The notes under the pieces were generated by a model. That model was not told the DNA's origin and searched no databases. It was given only the letters and a program-made list of their open reading frames with translations. The position numbers and the translations under genes were made by a program. From positions 62,001-126,000 of the forward strand of contig JARBJD010000138.1 in assembly GCA_033064195.1 (NCBI GenBank): a DNA stretch of 64,000 nt, written 5' to 3'. The stretch is from Blattamonas nauphoetae. Lineage: Eukaryota > Preaxostyla > Oxymonadida. This document shows, piece by piece, positions 1 to 12,067 of this stretch. Each line of letters starts with the position of its first letter. The first letter of the stretch is position 1.

Positions 1-297
1 GATGACTGCATTGTTGGACCGTGACTCCACGATCCGTGGCTGTCATCGTGATTTGGTGTGGTCCCTCCTTGTTCAGTGACGGATCTGACAGTGTACAACC
101 AAATACGACTTGGCTGACGAGGCTGGACCACTCACTTACAGTTCGAACGGTGTGGCAGTATCAATCGAGACAGGGAAAGCTGTGTCGACTGCCAATATGT
201 GAGTCTTTGTTGATGGTTCCAGTCAAGGCACGCGTGAAGATCGTGACATGCATGACCTATCTCGTCCCAGACAATCGGAAAGTGTATTCTTCTCAGT

Positions 298-2260
298 CTA
301 CCGCTGATTGAGGACATTCGTGAGGAACTGGGAGAGATAATGCAGATATTCGATCATCGACGTGATGATGTTGTAATCTTCCGATGGCTGCTGGTGGAAT
401 AGAAGCTGCGTTTCGAGGTCGTGACCTTCACGAAGTTGTCGGACGAACTGCATTCCAATTACGAGTGGAAGGATCTCAAGCGAGAGATCATCCCACTTTG
501 TTGCACTGAGTTTGTTTTCGAGAAGTTTCTGGATGAGCTGACGAGAGTTCTCCTGCGGTATTCCCTCGTCTTGTTCGTGGATGACACAACATTCGAATAG
601 TAAGTTGACGAGAACTGAAAACCAGCCATCGAACAGCAAGTGTCGTGCGAAGAGAGGATATGTGGCGGTTGAGCGGCTTTGTGCCCTTTCGCTGACATGA
701 GTTGGATCACGACCATCTGAAACACTGAATGGTGACCGATGAGGTCGTGTGCATCTACCACGTTCAATATTCGTCCATGGATACCCATGATACTTTGGAT
801 GCGGAGATATAATGACTGGTTCGTCGATGAATGAGCTTCGCTCGTTTCCAGATTCAGCCACGTTCGTCTTGTGCTGTGGAGTGGCAGAAGCGCGCCAAAG
901 CGACACGCGGTTGATTGCTTGGCGGGAACGGCTGTCGATTAAGTGAGAACCTCGAGATTAGGAAATGGAGAGTCTGTCGTCTGCTGAGGACGATCTGAAC
1001 GAGAATATCGAGAGAGAGAAGATATGGGATGAATGTGGTCATCGCCAAGGGGCGACGCTGGATAAACTCATCATGGGCTGGGATACGATCAACACTGTTG
1101 ATTGAGATGGTGTGGACGTGTGAGAGAGAAGAGATGCCGATCTGAAGAAAGATCTAAATCCACAATCACTGAGTGGTTGCTTCTTGTTTGAACTCCGATC
1201 TCTTCAACGCTATTGTCTTGTTCATTATCATGCGCTGAAGGGGGACCGAGTCTCGATGCTTGTTTCCGTAAATAGACGATTGTCTGGAGTCCCGTCACCT
1301 GGCGAATCTCTGCTGACCTTCATGCTTCCAGTTACGTTTCGCTCAATGATTTCTAGAATAAACCATCGAGTTTAGTTCGACTCGAGATGTGGTGGAAGGC
1401 TTCATCGAATGCAAGCTTGTATCCCTTCCAGTTGAAACGATTCTGCAGCTGTGAGAGTGAGGAAGGATCTCTTATACTTCCAGTCGCACCTTCATCAACG
1501 ACTTCGACTCGGAGCTTCTCAATCTTCATTCCTGGTACCTGTTCGTGGACCATTCCATCCGGAAAATCCTTGATGTTCACTCGCCTAAATCCAAGTTCTC
1601 GCCCGAGGAGAACGGTTAGAGGATGAACGGAAGAGAAGTTTTGTGTCATTACTTCGCCTATATTCGGCGCAATCCTGGATGGAGTTGAATTAGGGGAAGG
1701 GAGGAGATGACTGGATGGAGTCTGGTCTTGTGAATGTATTTGAAGAGCATAAAGATGGAGTTGCTGCTCGTCGTTCTGCTTGCCAAACGTTGGAATAGAG
1801 CTGGCCGGGATGGTGGAACGATTCAACGCGCTGAAGAGAGAGCTTCCAAATGATGATGAGAAGTTGGTCGACTTTCTCTTCCACGTTGAACAGAGAAAGG
1901 GCCATTCGTAATTCTGGATTCGCTTCATTCGCTCTTCCAATTCCAACGGCTTCGCAGACACCAACGACTCCCCATCCCCATTGTTGGTCTTCACTGCTTC
2001 GACCTGGCTGAGTGATGACGTAAACTTTGATGACGATACTGTGAACCTGAGATATTCTTGATGCGGAGGTTGTACTGTTCCCTCCTCTTCTTCGATTCAT
2101 TCTGCTCCGAATCTCGCACGATTGAACCGCCTCTTGACAACGGAGAGATTCCAACGACTTCTGACTCACTCCACCGAATGTGTCTCCCTGTTCAGCGACA
2201 GTGAGTGGATTGGATTCTATCATCCTCTCGGAATTCACGCTCCTTCCGACGATTAACATT
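298..2260 (-). pseudogene. decayed, unrecognised protein-coding DNA
   Basis: Several open stretches of 60-213 codons lie end to end on the minus strand in different frames (about 2259-1690, 1994-1353, 1298-1089, 1048-854 and 906-298). The last has a helical, hydrophobic character resembling the HEAT-like hypothetical proteins elsewhere in this window. No frame is long enough to be a gene and I see no clean chain of splice sites joining them. I read this as the remains of one host gene of unknown function. It could instead be a multi-exon gene whose introns I failed to place. Confidence 0.25.
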
Positions 2261-2399
2261 GTTCTTCTGCGTCATGTTCCCCAAGAACGTTCCCGGACGA
2301 GAGTAGGATAGAGGGAACATGTGATTCTGCGGGTTGAATAGTTTCAAGACTGTTGGAAGGCGGATGGGTTGAAGGGGACATCCAAACTCCACTCGGTTT

Positions 2400-4130
2400 C
2401 TGTGCGGTGGTTAGGAGGCAGAAAAGCTGGTCTGAACTGTAATGTGGGGAGTGGAAACAACTTTATGAGCGCTACAGAGCTACTTGTGTTTGGGGAGAGG
2501 GTGATGAGGTGGTGGTTAGGAGATGGGCATGTTGATCTGTGAATACGCTGTGGACAATGCGAATCGGGTTATCCGTCGCGAATTGGTTCTATTCTTGTAG
2601 AACTGCATCAGTTTGATGTTCTTCCCTCTTAGCTCATCATCGAGTCCACTTCGATGTACTAAAACAAGCGTCAGTCGTATTCGCCTTGGTTAGGGATATT
2701 CCTGTCTCAAATCCTTCCCGACAGGATTTGTGGTTGCTTACCCCACATCTATCATAAACAAACCGGGTCTGGTCGTCTGCGGAAATATATTCTATTCTTG
2801 TAGAACTGTTAGGATGTGCTCTCCCAGACGTCTGTGTCGTCGATTTTATGCTGCTGAATACGTATTCGACGTTGCCCATCACTTTGTAACCCTGTTCGTC
2901 ATCGTCAAAACCACCCTCATCCGAATGTGGACGGTGTTCAGAGGATGAAGACAATTAACTCCTTCCTCGCCTGGTCGATCCCAATTTCGGTGGTGTTCAC
3001 CACTTCTATTTGATGATTCCACGGTTAAGTTCCTGAGTCACACCGAGTGTAATGATTCTTATCGATGAAATACTTGGCAAAACTTGTACTGTCAACTGGG
3101 CTAGAGATACGATGTACGGACCGCCTTTATGAAGACAGGACGATTCTTGACTAATCCTTGGCATATGATGATACTTGGGTTCCACATGACGAGGTTGCAC
3201 TCATGTACATCGGACAAGGAGTTGGGCGACTCAGGGAACTCCTTCAGGGTGTAGTGATGTCATGAACGTTACCGGAAGATGTGCAACTGCCTCGAATATC
3301 TCCCAGAATGAGCCTCTGCCCCACAAGACTGATGAGATCTGAGAGACGGGTGGAAAAGGCTTGATGTCACTTCGACATGGAAAAATGTCCTGCTTCGAAT
3401 CTCTTGAGTCTGTCGGCTGTCATCTCAACTGAGAAAGGCGCTGAGTGATGTATCTATGGTGAGCCGGACCTGTAAGACGTCACAGTTCTCGTCATTCGCA
3501 ACAACAGCTGTGAGAGTTCAATTCAAGGGTACCGCCCGCTTATTTCCGCATTCGGATGTTATCAACCGATCAGCCATGAATTCTAGAATAACTCCCCGCG
3601 ATGTGAGGGTTCCCACAGAGAGTTACCTTCATCTTGATGGTGGAGATATTTCGGTGAAATATGGTATATCTTCGCTTCTGTTAACTTTGTTGCATTTCTT
3701 CTTCCATTGAATAGTGTCGTATGCAGATGCACTATGCCTGTAATCACTTGAGGAAGATGAACTTGATGATTCTTTCTCCGACATTGTGAGCACTGTTTCG
3801 TGCTTTCTAGTGACTGTTTCCATTTTCGGTGAAGTCTGATATGTTGATTGCGTACTGGATTATTGAGTGGTGTGCGAGACGGATGTCATAAAACGATTCG
3901 GAGCCAAGGTGGAGTCGACTGAATCACTGTCACCGAAAATCTTGAATTCTTGAATAATAACTTGCACGATGCCAAAAGGCATGTGATTAGGGATCATTCG
4001 TTGGTGTTCAATGCGTGGCATGAACCAAAAACCAGGGATAGTTGGATCAATTTGTTTTGAAAGGACCTGTGGGCCACTTCATGGACCTTATCTCAATGGA
4101 GTGGGAGCTAAGGTTTGTGAGGAGCGACTG
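2400..4130. other. no recognisable gene
   Basis: Only short open stretches occur on either strand. A 20-bp stretch reading roughly attctattcttgtagaact occurs twice (near 2587 and 2790). The end of this stretch should hold the 5' part of the beta-helix gene that starts near 4135, but I find no signal peptide or start codon for it. Confidence 0.3.
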
Positions 4131-4134
4131 GTAA

Positions 4135-7100
4135 GAGAGCTCCTTGTTCTCGATCACGACAGGATCACTGTCTGTCACTTCGTGTACATTCATAGGATTG
4201 ACAAGCACGTCGAATGGAGGAGCGATCTCGGCAACGATCACAACAAACACGCTGACGATTGTGAGCTCGTCGTTCGAGAAGTGTTGCGCAAGTGGAAATG
4301 GAGGAGGGATCTTCATTGATGCGAGGGGATTGGGGAGTGGGGGAGGATTTGATGTTTCGGGATGCGAGTTTGGAACGGGAGGAGTTAAGAACAGAACGAC
4401 GAAAGGCGATAATGTGTATGTTTATGGAAAGGACTTTGAGACACTAATCACGACCGCGAAATTCCCATCGGTGAGTGGATCGACATCGCCAACACTGTAT
4501 TGGGGGAATGATTTGACTCATTCTGTTGACTCGACGCTTCTTGTTTATCTTGTTCCGATTGGATCGACAGCGATAGTTGATGCATCTGGGAAAGCTATTC
4601 AACATTGTGGCCATTTTGGAGTTGCATGTCCAACGATTGAGACGGGATTCAATCGGATCAGTGGAAATGCGAGTCCTCTCTCGCTTGAACTGTCGAGTTC
4701 TGTGACAGCTGGAGCTGGATTCTCAGTTTCGTCAGGACAAGATATTTCGATCAAGGCATCTTCGGCATCGACTCAAACATCGGCTTCTAACACGAATCCC
4801 GTGTTGATATTCATATCCTCGACAACATTCACGATCTCGTCAGGAAAACTGTCGTTTGTGGATGTGGAATTAGCAGTGAAAGTGACGACGACATCCAACG
4901 CTTTCGTTGTGAATGGAGGAACACTTGAGCTTGGAACATCGTGTTCTCTGTCATTCTCTGGAACGTCTGGATCTTTGATCTCGCAGACGAATTCTCTTTT
5001 CAAGGTTTCGGGAGGAACACTGAAGATTGCAGGAACGAGTGGATCGCCGAAAGAGATTGAGTATGTTGACATGGGGAGTTCGAGTGTGATTGAAGTGAAC
5101 AGTGTGGACTTCTCTGGAACGGTGGATCTGTCGTTCTTGTCGATTGGTCACTGCAAATCGTTTTCACATGGAATGATTTCGTTCCTCTCCTCGCCATCGT
5201 CGTCGACCTCTCCAACAGTTTCCATTCACCACTGTTTCTTCAGTCTGAATGAGAACTCGAATGCTGCGACTGGTCCGCATGACATTGAAGCGAATTCGAG
5301 TTGGGAATCTCTGCTGGATTCGCCATTGGTCTTTGTTGAAACGTACTCTGATAGCACACTCAGCCATTTCCAGATAGGGACTTCGGACAAAACATCTCTC
5401 GTTCCCTTCCCCATCTTGAAGACGCATGGAACGAATGCTGGAGCTGATGCAGACTGCTATCTGAACACGATCATGTGCAAGACAGTGAAAACTAGTCTCA
5501 GCCACTTCACTCAGAAATCTGGAAGCACATTTGTTCGCAGAGTGATTCAAATGGAAACTGGAACATTCTCAGAAGACACGCTGAAAGTTGAAGAGAAGAA
5601 TGTGGAGATTCGAGGACAGACCGCGGCTGTTGTTCTCCAACCCAGTTCAGATGCTACCCTTTTGGAATTATCAACAGGATCAGCCGATCTGAAGACATTC
5701 ACACTTGCAGCTCACACGACCCAGAGCAATTCTGTAATCAGAGTAACAGATGCAGCAGGAAGACTCTCACTGAGGGCGATTTCGTTTGATGGGAGTGGAA
5801 AGACACTGACAGACTCAGTTGTGTCAACAAAAGGAACGACGACAATCACCGGATGTTCTTTCCGCGATATCACCTGCTCATCAACCGCCAGAATCGGAGC
5901 AGTGATCACCACGTCTGCCAGAAGCTATGAAACATTCCTAATCGACACCTCATCATTTTCAAGATGCACAGTTGAAGGAAAGGAGTCGTGGATTGTGTTC
6001 AACGACTTTCAATCAACAGCCTCGACTATCACCTCGTCTCTTGTTGACGAATTACTCTGGAAACCTATCTTCAACGAAACATCACTCAGGTCAGCTGTCA
6101 GTGCAGTTGAGCCTTCTGCAGCATGGAACGAAACAGTCTCATTCAATCCGTATTCTCTCATCTATCTGTTTCATCGAAGCAACACCTCCTGCGTCGCCAT
6201 CTCCAAAACACTGACAAGTGAAGACCATCCTCTCTGCGGACACGAGAAATTGCCCTGCCTCACTGTCGACGGAGCCATCAGCACTACTCAGGTCAAGAAC
6301 GTGTTGGTCATCACCACAGCGGAACTGGTGTCTCATCTCGACTTGAACGGAGATGCTCACACAATCTCTGGGAGGACAAGTGCAGATGTTCTCAAACCCA
6401 TCGGAACAGCTTCCATCACAAACGCAGCTTCCAAACCAGGCGGAACCTTAGCCATCACTACACTCACCATCGATGCTTCATCTGCGCAAAACACGGAGAC
6501 ACACACTCTTTTAAACTTCAAATCAGGAGCGATGTCGTTGGCCTCCGTGATATTTCTTGTGGGATCATCACAAACACGTTTCACGCTCATCTCACTCACT
6601 GACTCCTCATTCACCGTGCAAACGACCACAATTTCACAACCGTCCTTCTCAAAACCGTTGATCGTCGTGTCCAAATGCGCTGTTCTCTCCATCACCTCAC
6701 TCACCGTGCTCGAAGCACAAGGAACTGAGCTCATCTCCATCTCTGACTGTCCAGCCAGTGCCAATGCCGTGATCAAGACGTCCAAGTTCACTGGTGTGCT
6801 CTCATCCAACGACGAAGACTTCTGTCAATGGGAATCGGGTCTCATCGGCATCTCAAATAGCAAAATCGACATCGACACAACATCCTTCGCGAGACTCAGC
6901 CAAGGTGCTCTGAACGTTGTGGACAGCAACATTTCTCTGATGGGCGACATCTTCGCAGACAATGTGCTTCCCAGCGTGGACTTCCCCTCTGCAGAACGAA
7001 ACCTGAGATGCTCTGGCGTCTCCACGATCAATATTGTTGGAAACGAGGACCTGAACTCTCTCTGGTTCCTGACAGAAGAAGATTGTGCTGTCAAACATCG

Positions 7101-7166
7101 CTCGAACACAATCACACCTACTCTCTTCGTCCCAACACTCACCCCAGCCAGCTGCAACAGCACATA
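4135..7166 (+). CDS. beta-helix ectodomain of a receptor-like protein, 5' end missing
   Basis: About 1010 codons of Ser/Thr/Gly-rich repeats of the form hydrophobic-Ser-Gly-Gly-Thr-Leu-x-Leu-x-x-Cys-x-Phe, typical of right-handed parallel beta-helix (pectin-lyase-like or polymorphic-membrane-protein-like) ectodomains. N-glycosylation-type Asn-x-Ser/Thr sites and scattered Cys suggest an extracellular location. The frame opens after an in-frame TAA at 4132-4134 and has no ATG or signal peptide; its first residues (SSLFSITTGSLSVTS) are already mid-repeat, so the 5' part is lost, spliced or decayed. A donor-like GTAAGAG at 4131 would allow splicing, but the in-frame repeat continues through it. 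The frame runs into a TA-flanked insertion at 7167 and resumes in the same phase at 7552, where the membrane and kinase-like part follows. The gene at 60970-64000 has the same architecture. Ligand and role are unknown. Confidence 0.7.
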
Positions 7167-7551
7167 CAATTGTTGGACAATTTTGGGAAATTGGAAAATG
7201 CCGGAACTAAGACACACAAAATGCGAACCTTTTCTCCAGCTCCAAATCATGTCATGTCACAATACGACACTTCCATTCGTCGCGATGTTGAGAGTTCTCT
7301 GGGAGAACGACAGACCATCACCAGTCGATCTCATGTCAGAAAATGTGTTGGACTGTCAGACAGACTGAATTAATCGGCTCAATCAGATTTTGTTGGATAG
7401 AGCGTGCTGAAGACGAGATGGAGAAGGAGTTGGTGGATGGGAGGACTCGACTTTGTGGAAGGAAGTTGCAGTTGAGAGTGGTCATCAATCGGCCGATGAA
7501 CGCGCATGGGATCAACAAAGTTTCCAAATTATCAAAATTGTCCAACAACTG
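7167..7551. mobile_element. 385-bp MITE with TA target-site duplication, inside a coding exon
   Basis: The ends form an imperfect inverted repeat starting CAATTGTTGGACAATTTTG on the left and ending with its near-complement (CAAAATTGTCCAACAACTG). TA dinucleotides flank both ends (7165-7166 and 7552-7553), as for Tc1/mariner/pogo-type insertions. No transposase is encoded, so this is a non-autonomous element. The element plus one TA is 387 bp, a multiple of three. Without it the host protein reads ...ASCNSTYDKKAKAFSV..., matching the layout of the related gene at 62.2 kb (a 'PLFVSTL...KEYSVKMVGTAMIPCG' segment). The element brings stop codons in all host-relevant phases, so the host gene is interrupted unless it is spliced or excised. 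Confidence 0.8.
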
Positions 7552-8826
7552 TACGATAAGAAAGCAAAAGCATTCTCGGTTGTTGTCGTTGGAGAGCGAA
7601 TGGTCCCGTGTGGACTGTTCCTCGAAATCTTCGAGTTTGACAACAAAACGAGCAAAGAAGGCAATTCCATCACAATGGAACTCAACGCCTCAACCACAAA
7701 GTCAATCACAGACACAAACATGTCTCTCTCAGTCTCAGACTCCTCTCTGACTACACTCTCCGCAACAGTCGAATGGCGTGCACGCCTCCTCTACGCCGAC
7801 AACATCCCGACTCAAGAATTCTTCACGATCAGCGGAGGTGGAAGCTCGAACAAGTCGGAGTTCGCTAAAGCGCTGCCATGGTTGATACCAGTCATCGTTG
7901 TCGCTGTTCTTGTGCTCTTGCTCGTTGTGATCATCCTGATTGTCCTCCTCCGCAGAATGAGGAAGAAAGACACAGCACAAGCGCCACTCCTCGCCACGCA
8001 AGAACTGGATGTGACAGACAAAGTCGAAATTGACGAATCTTACCAATTTGCTCAGAACTCAGCTTCATCTGTCGATCATCCGCTCAACCCAAACGGCACG
8101 ACAGCCTTCGTCTTTGAACATCCCGCTTCGAAAATGGTGAGTGGGAAAGACTTCCAACCCCAATCTCAGCCAACCGGACTCGATGAGCTTGTGGAGGCAG
8201 TGAGATGTGACGAGGGAGGGACAGTTGTGATGGTGAAGAAGAAGGAGTCGTTGTACAACAGAATCCATTGCGCCAATCCCCAACACATCTCGAAAGAACA
8301 GATCGCTCTGAATGTTGTCAAAACGTTGAAACAAATCACGAAGCATCACCCAACCGCGGAAACACTCACACGACTCAACTCTCACTGGATCTTGTTCGAC
8401 AAAGACAACAAAACTTGTCTCCGACTGAAAGACGATCCAAAGCCAGTCCATGCTTCGCAGTCGACCCCAAAGACAATGCAAACCACCTCACACGAAGGCC
8501 AGCGATGGGAAGCACCGGAAATCGCCAACAGTGAAGACGATCACACTGTCATCGATCCTCTCAAAGCCGCAGTTTTTAGTCTCGGCCTGGTCATGTGGGA
8601 AATGGAGACCGGAGACGTGCCTTTCAAAGAAGTTGATGCGATCAACGCTGCGAGAAACATCGGAGCGGGGCAGCGTCCCAAAATGGAAATACTCACAGAC
8701 TCCAAGAAACAACTCGTCGAGAAGTGCACGAGTTTCACTCCATTCGACAGACCAAGCTTGGACGAGCTCGAAACGGACCTGCTCAAGCTCGACAGTGGTG
8801 TCGCTCAGGATCTTGTGCCAAGATAA
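7552..8826 (+). CDS. membrane helix and pseudokinase part of the beta-helix receptor-like protein
   Basis: Continues the protein of 4135-7166 after the MITE. It starts with a small beta-rich juxtamembrane domain containing a GERMVPCGLFLEIFEF segment, also found in the gene at 61 kb. A strong transmembrane helix (about 7879-7950: WLIPVIVVAVLVLLLVVIIL) is followed by an Arg/Lys stop-transfer patch. The cytosolic tail resembles the C-lobe of a protein kinase: RWEAPEI at the APE-motif position, AAVFSLGLVMWEMETGDVPF as the F-helix region and a late Arg (DRPSLDEL). The catalytic HRD is replaced by SHWILFD and no DFG or VAIK Lys is evident, so it is probably a pseudokinase. The stop is TAA at 8824-8826. 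A receptor-like scaffold or signalling role is inferred from architecture only. Confidence 0.75.
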   Translation, partial: YDKKAKAFSVVVVGERMVPCGLFLEIFEFDNKTSKEGNSITMELNASTTKSITDTNMSLSVSDSSLTTLSATVEWRARLLYADNIPTQEFFTISGGGSSNKSEFAKALPWLIPVIVVAVLVLLLVVIILIVLLRRMRKKDTAQAPLLATQELDVTDKVEIDESYQFAQNSASSVDHPLNPNGTTAFVFEHPASKMVSGKDFQPQSQPTGLDELVEAVRCDEGGTVVMVKKKESLYNRIHCANPQHISKEQIALNVVKTLKQITKHHPTAETLTRLNSHWILFDKDNKTCLRLKDDPKPVHASQSTPKTMQTTSHEGQRWEAPEIANSEDDHTVIDPLKAAVFSLGLVMWEMETGDVPFKEVDAINAARNIGAGQRPKMEILTDSKKQLVEKCTSFTPFDRPSLDELETDLLKLDSGVAQDLVPR

Positions 8827-9428
8827 CGACTCCTCTTCACTCACTAATCATTTGAGATGGAACCGATCAACACTTCAAACATGAACCGAGAGACACAACT
8901 TCACATGACAACTTTTCTCTTTTGAAAGAGACACTTCTCTCCTCTTTCCCGGCTGAGATACCACACGTTCTGTTTAGCTTGCCGTTGTATTTATGGAGAG
9001 ATGCTCACCTCGAAACAGCGAGTTTCTGTGACATCTCCCACACACACGTCGAATTCTGATTCGCTTTTCATCAACTTTCCGTCTTCCTTCGTTTCAAATC
9101 CGATCTATTCTCTTTTGAGACTTCATTTTTCGTCTTTCTCTCATTTCACACTGTCTTCCGTTCAAATCCGATCGGTTCTCTTTTGAGAATACCTTTTACA
9201 TCTTTCTGTTGCTTTCTCACGCTTCTGTGTCAAGCACGTACATCTCTTTGGATTATGTCCCACATCTCGCCCTTCTTCGAAGTTCTCGACTCCAAGCATC
9301 CGTGCCTGTTAGTCGTTGATATTCATAGGGTCTCAAGCGCATTTCATTCTCCCTATGTGATTATTCAATCGACATTTCAATGTCCTATATGTTCTTTTGA
9401 CTACTTTCCTTCGTTCTTCTCCACTTGT
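8827..9428. other. intergenic, no gene seen
   Basis: T/C-rich DNA between the plus-strand receptor-like gene and the convergent minus-strand gene ending at 9429. The open stretches are short and low in complexity. It probably holds both 3' ends. Confidence 0.4.
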
Positions 9429-11640
9429 TTAGCCAGTTGATTCATTCTGCTCTCCCTTTCTCGATGGTTTTCTCTGAAACGGGTAAAAAAATAAGGAGTA
9501 AAGTGTGACATGAACCGTGAAATTCATTCCCCCATTCCCGTCTCCCCCTTCATCCTCTTCACGTTTTGCCTTCATCCCACTCATCTCACTCGCACTGTCA
9601 ACGTACTCCTCCATCTCTGACGGTGTGTCATTGTCCATTCGCATCAGCCATCCCTCCACTGCATCTTCGAGCCCTGCTTCTCGCTGTCTCTCCACTCTCT
9701 TCTTGCATCTTTCGTTCTCGTCCCTTCTCATCTGCTCTTCATAAATTCCGACCTTCTCTAGTCTTGCTCCCAAAACTCTCTCATCTGTCTTCTCCACCAA
9801 CCACCCCACTTCCCACTCCTCTCTTCCTGTCTCCGCAATCTCCCCATCTTCGAAGAGTTCTTTCTCGAGCACTAGTGCCCAATCTGAGAGAGCAGTGATT
9901 TGGTCCACGATGGGCAGAGTGCACACGATTCCCTTCAGAAAGCACTCCTCCCGCTGAAGAACGAACTGCAGATATTGCTTGACCGGTTTCAACACACGTT
10001 CAAACAGAAACAGTCGGAACTTCTTCCGCTTTTCCAGCGGAGGGATGGAGCGTGTCGAGGCCCAGAGCATGTTGTAGATGGCCCAAACGAGATTCACGTG
10101 AAAACGTTCGTTTGTGATGGGAACGGAATACTGTCTGGACGTGTCCATCACCCGCTGAAGCAGATTCTCTTCCAGCATGGGACGGAGCAGGTGAGGAAGA
10201 TTGGTCCCGATGATGGTGAGTGCCTCAAGATGAGAGGAACACCTGACGAAGGGCTGGCGGCAGGTTCGCTCCAAAAGCGAGCAGAACTGCGGAGCATCGG
10301 AGAGGGCAGATTCGACAACAGCTTTGAGTGCGTCGGATTTGTCGCAGAGAGTTAAAGTCAAGCCGTGCCACGAACTGTCGAGAGTGAAGCTCATCACCTC
10401 AGAAAAGAAGTTCTCATTCTCACATTTTGAAGGAGTTGGGGATGATTCAAGCAGATCGAGGGAGGCGACGATGGCCGATTTGAGAAAAGGAACAAAGTCG
10501 CAGTCGACCAAAATCTGGACAAGATGAGAAGAGAGGAAGACATACGTTGTGAAAAGAGCTGTTCCTGTCATGCAGTGTTTCGACGAGAGAGAATCCTGCA
10601 CCGATAACATCTAAAGAACCATGTTCAGTGAGAAGTGGTGATTCTCTGGGAGGTGTGGTGGAGAGAGCAGAGATGGTTCCATCCGAAGGTGACGATTCCG
10701 TGAAGAGGGACTTCATTTTCGAAAGATGTTCGGTCAGCGTGGCACACAATCGCGCTACGAATGGGACAAGCTCCGACGAACAGTCAGTCGAACCAGAAGG
10801 TACATTATGTGTTTTGGGAGGAAGCGGATCACGCTGTTTTCAGAGTAGCTGCTGACGGAGAGAGAGTTGAGAGCGATCGTCGAGACGGAGAGATGCGGGG
10901 AGAAACTTAGTTGGGTCAGAAGGCTCAAATGCGGAATTGCTGGGTCATTTCTTTCAATATGATCGATACATGCAAGAAATTCAGTTGTGTGGTGGGCGAG
11001 GAAGGTGGAAGACGATCGAGCTGTGGATGTCCACAACAACAGGCAATTTCCGAGCTGGAACAAAATAATGGAAATGCGGGAAAATTCAAACTTCAGTGAG
11101 CACATCTGTCTTCGAAACGGAGGTTATCCATGTGAGAAAGAAGGACGGGATCATCGATCCACAAATCCGACTTAATTCGCCTTCTGAAGATTTTCCTGAT
11201 CGAAAAAATGATGCAAAAGAGTTAATGTTAACAGAAGTCATTGTCAAACCAATCAGACACAACAATTTCGGGAGAGTAATCTGAGAAATGATGATGACAC
11301 AGGAATCACACTGGAACATCACATGATTGCGTCTGTTCACAATATAGCGTAAGAGGATTGATGTACTCCACGTGAGGTATTGTTGAGAGGGCCCAATCAG
11401 ACTCTGTCAAAATCATCAATGGGAGTGAAACACGATCAGGTCGGGACAAACCTGACACGAGAACAAGGAGGTTATGAAGCATCATTGGGCGTATTGCACT
11501 ACAGCCACCAGAAATAAGATTTAGAATCATTTCAAGAGAGATCTGGAAAGAAAGGAGTTTGAGGGTCGAGGAAAGAAGACAAACGATCTGTTTCGCATTC
11601 GAGAGATTAAATTGAGAATTTGAAGATAGCTTGTTGACAA
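9429..11640 (-). pseudogene. large helical-repeat-like protein, apparently frameshifted
   Basis: The longest frame (10610-9429) encodes a Leu-rich, alpha-helical protein with an acidic, charged C-terminus. It lacks signal peptide, membrane helix or catalytic motif and reads like a HEAT/ARM-type solenoid, but I cannot name a family. A 42-nt GT...CAG segment near 9525-9483 may be an intron; it is a multiple of three, so the frame is open either way. Upstream the coding signal shifts frame near 10610 and again near 10800, without splice sites that would explain it. It seems to continue through 11105-10755 and perhaps 11640-11306. Either the gene is decaying or the assembly carries 1-nt indels here. 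The first exon and start codon are not resolved. Confidence 0.45.
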
Positions 11641-12067
11641 ACATGGAGTTTTAGGGCGATGAATAGTTGGTGAGACGTTTGAAAAGTCGATTAAACGATT
11701 GTGTGATCGATTGGTAAACAAGAAAGTATCTCTTTTGGTTTGATCAATTATGATCTGGCCCAGGGTCGCACACATGTGTCAATAAATACACATACATTCT
11801 CATGGTATCTCTCCTCATCCTGTGCTTTTTACTTTATGGATTGAAACCTGAATTATTTTGAGGTTATCTGTCCAATTGTTGATGAACTAAAATCTGTCTG
11901 TTTTGCTGGTGACTGGTTGAGTGATCCAGGATCTTATGGGCTATTCTATCCTCGAGATCGTCCCAACGACAAAATGTCGAAGTGATGTCTTCCTTTTGAG
12001 AAAGATAGAAGCAGAGACTTGACTCAACCAAAATCATGGTTAGATCTAATCACATCAAGAATCAGAC

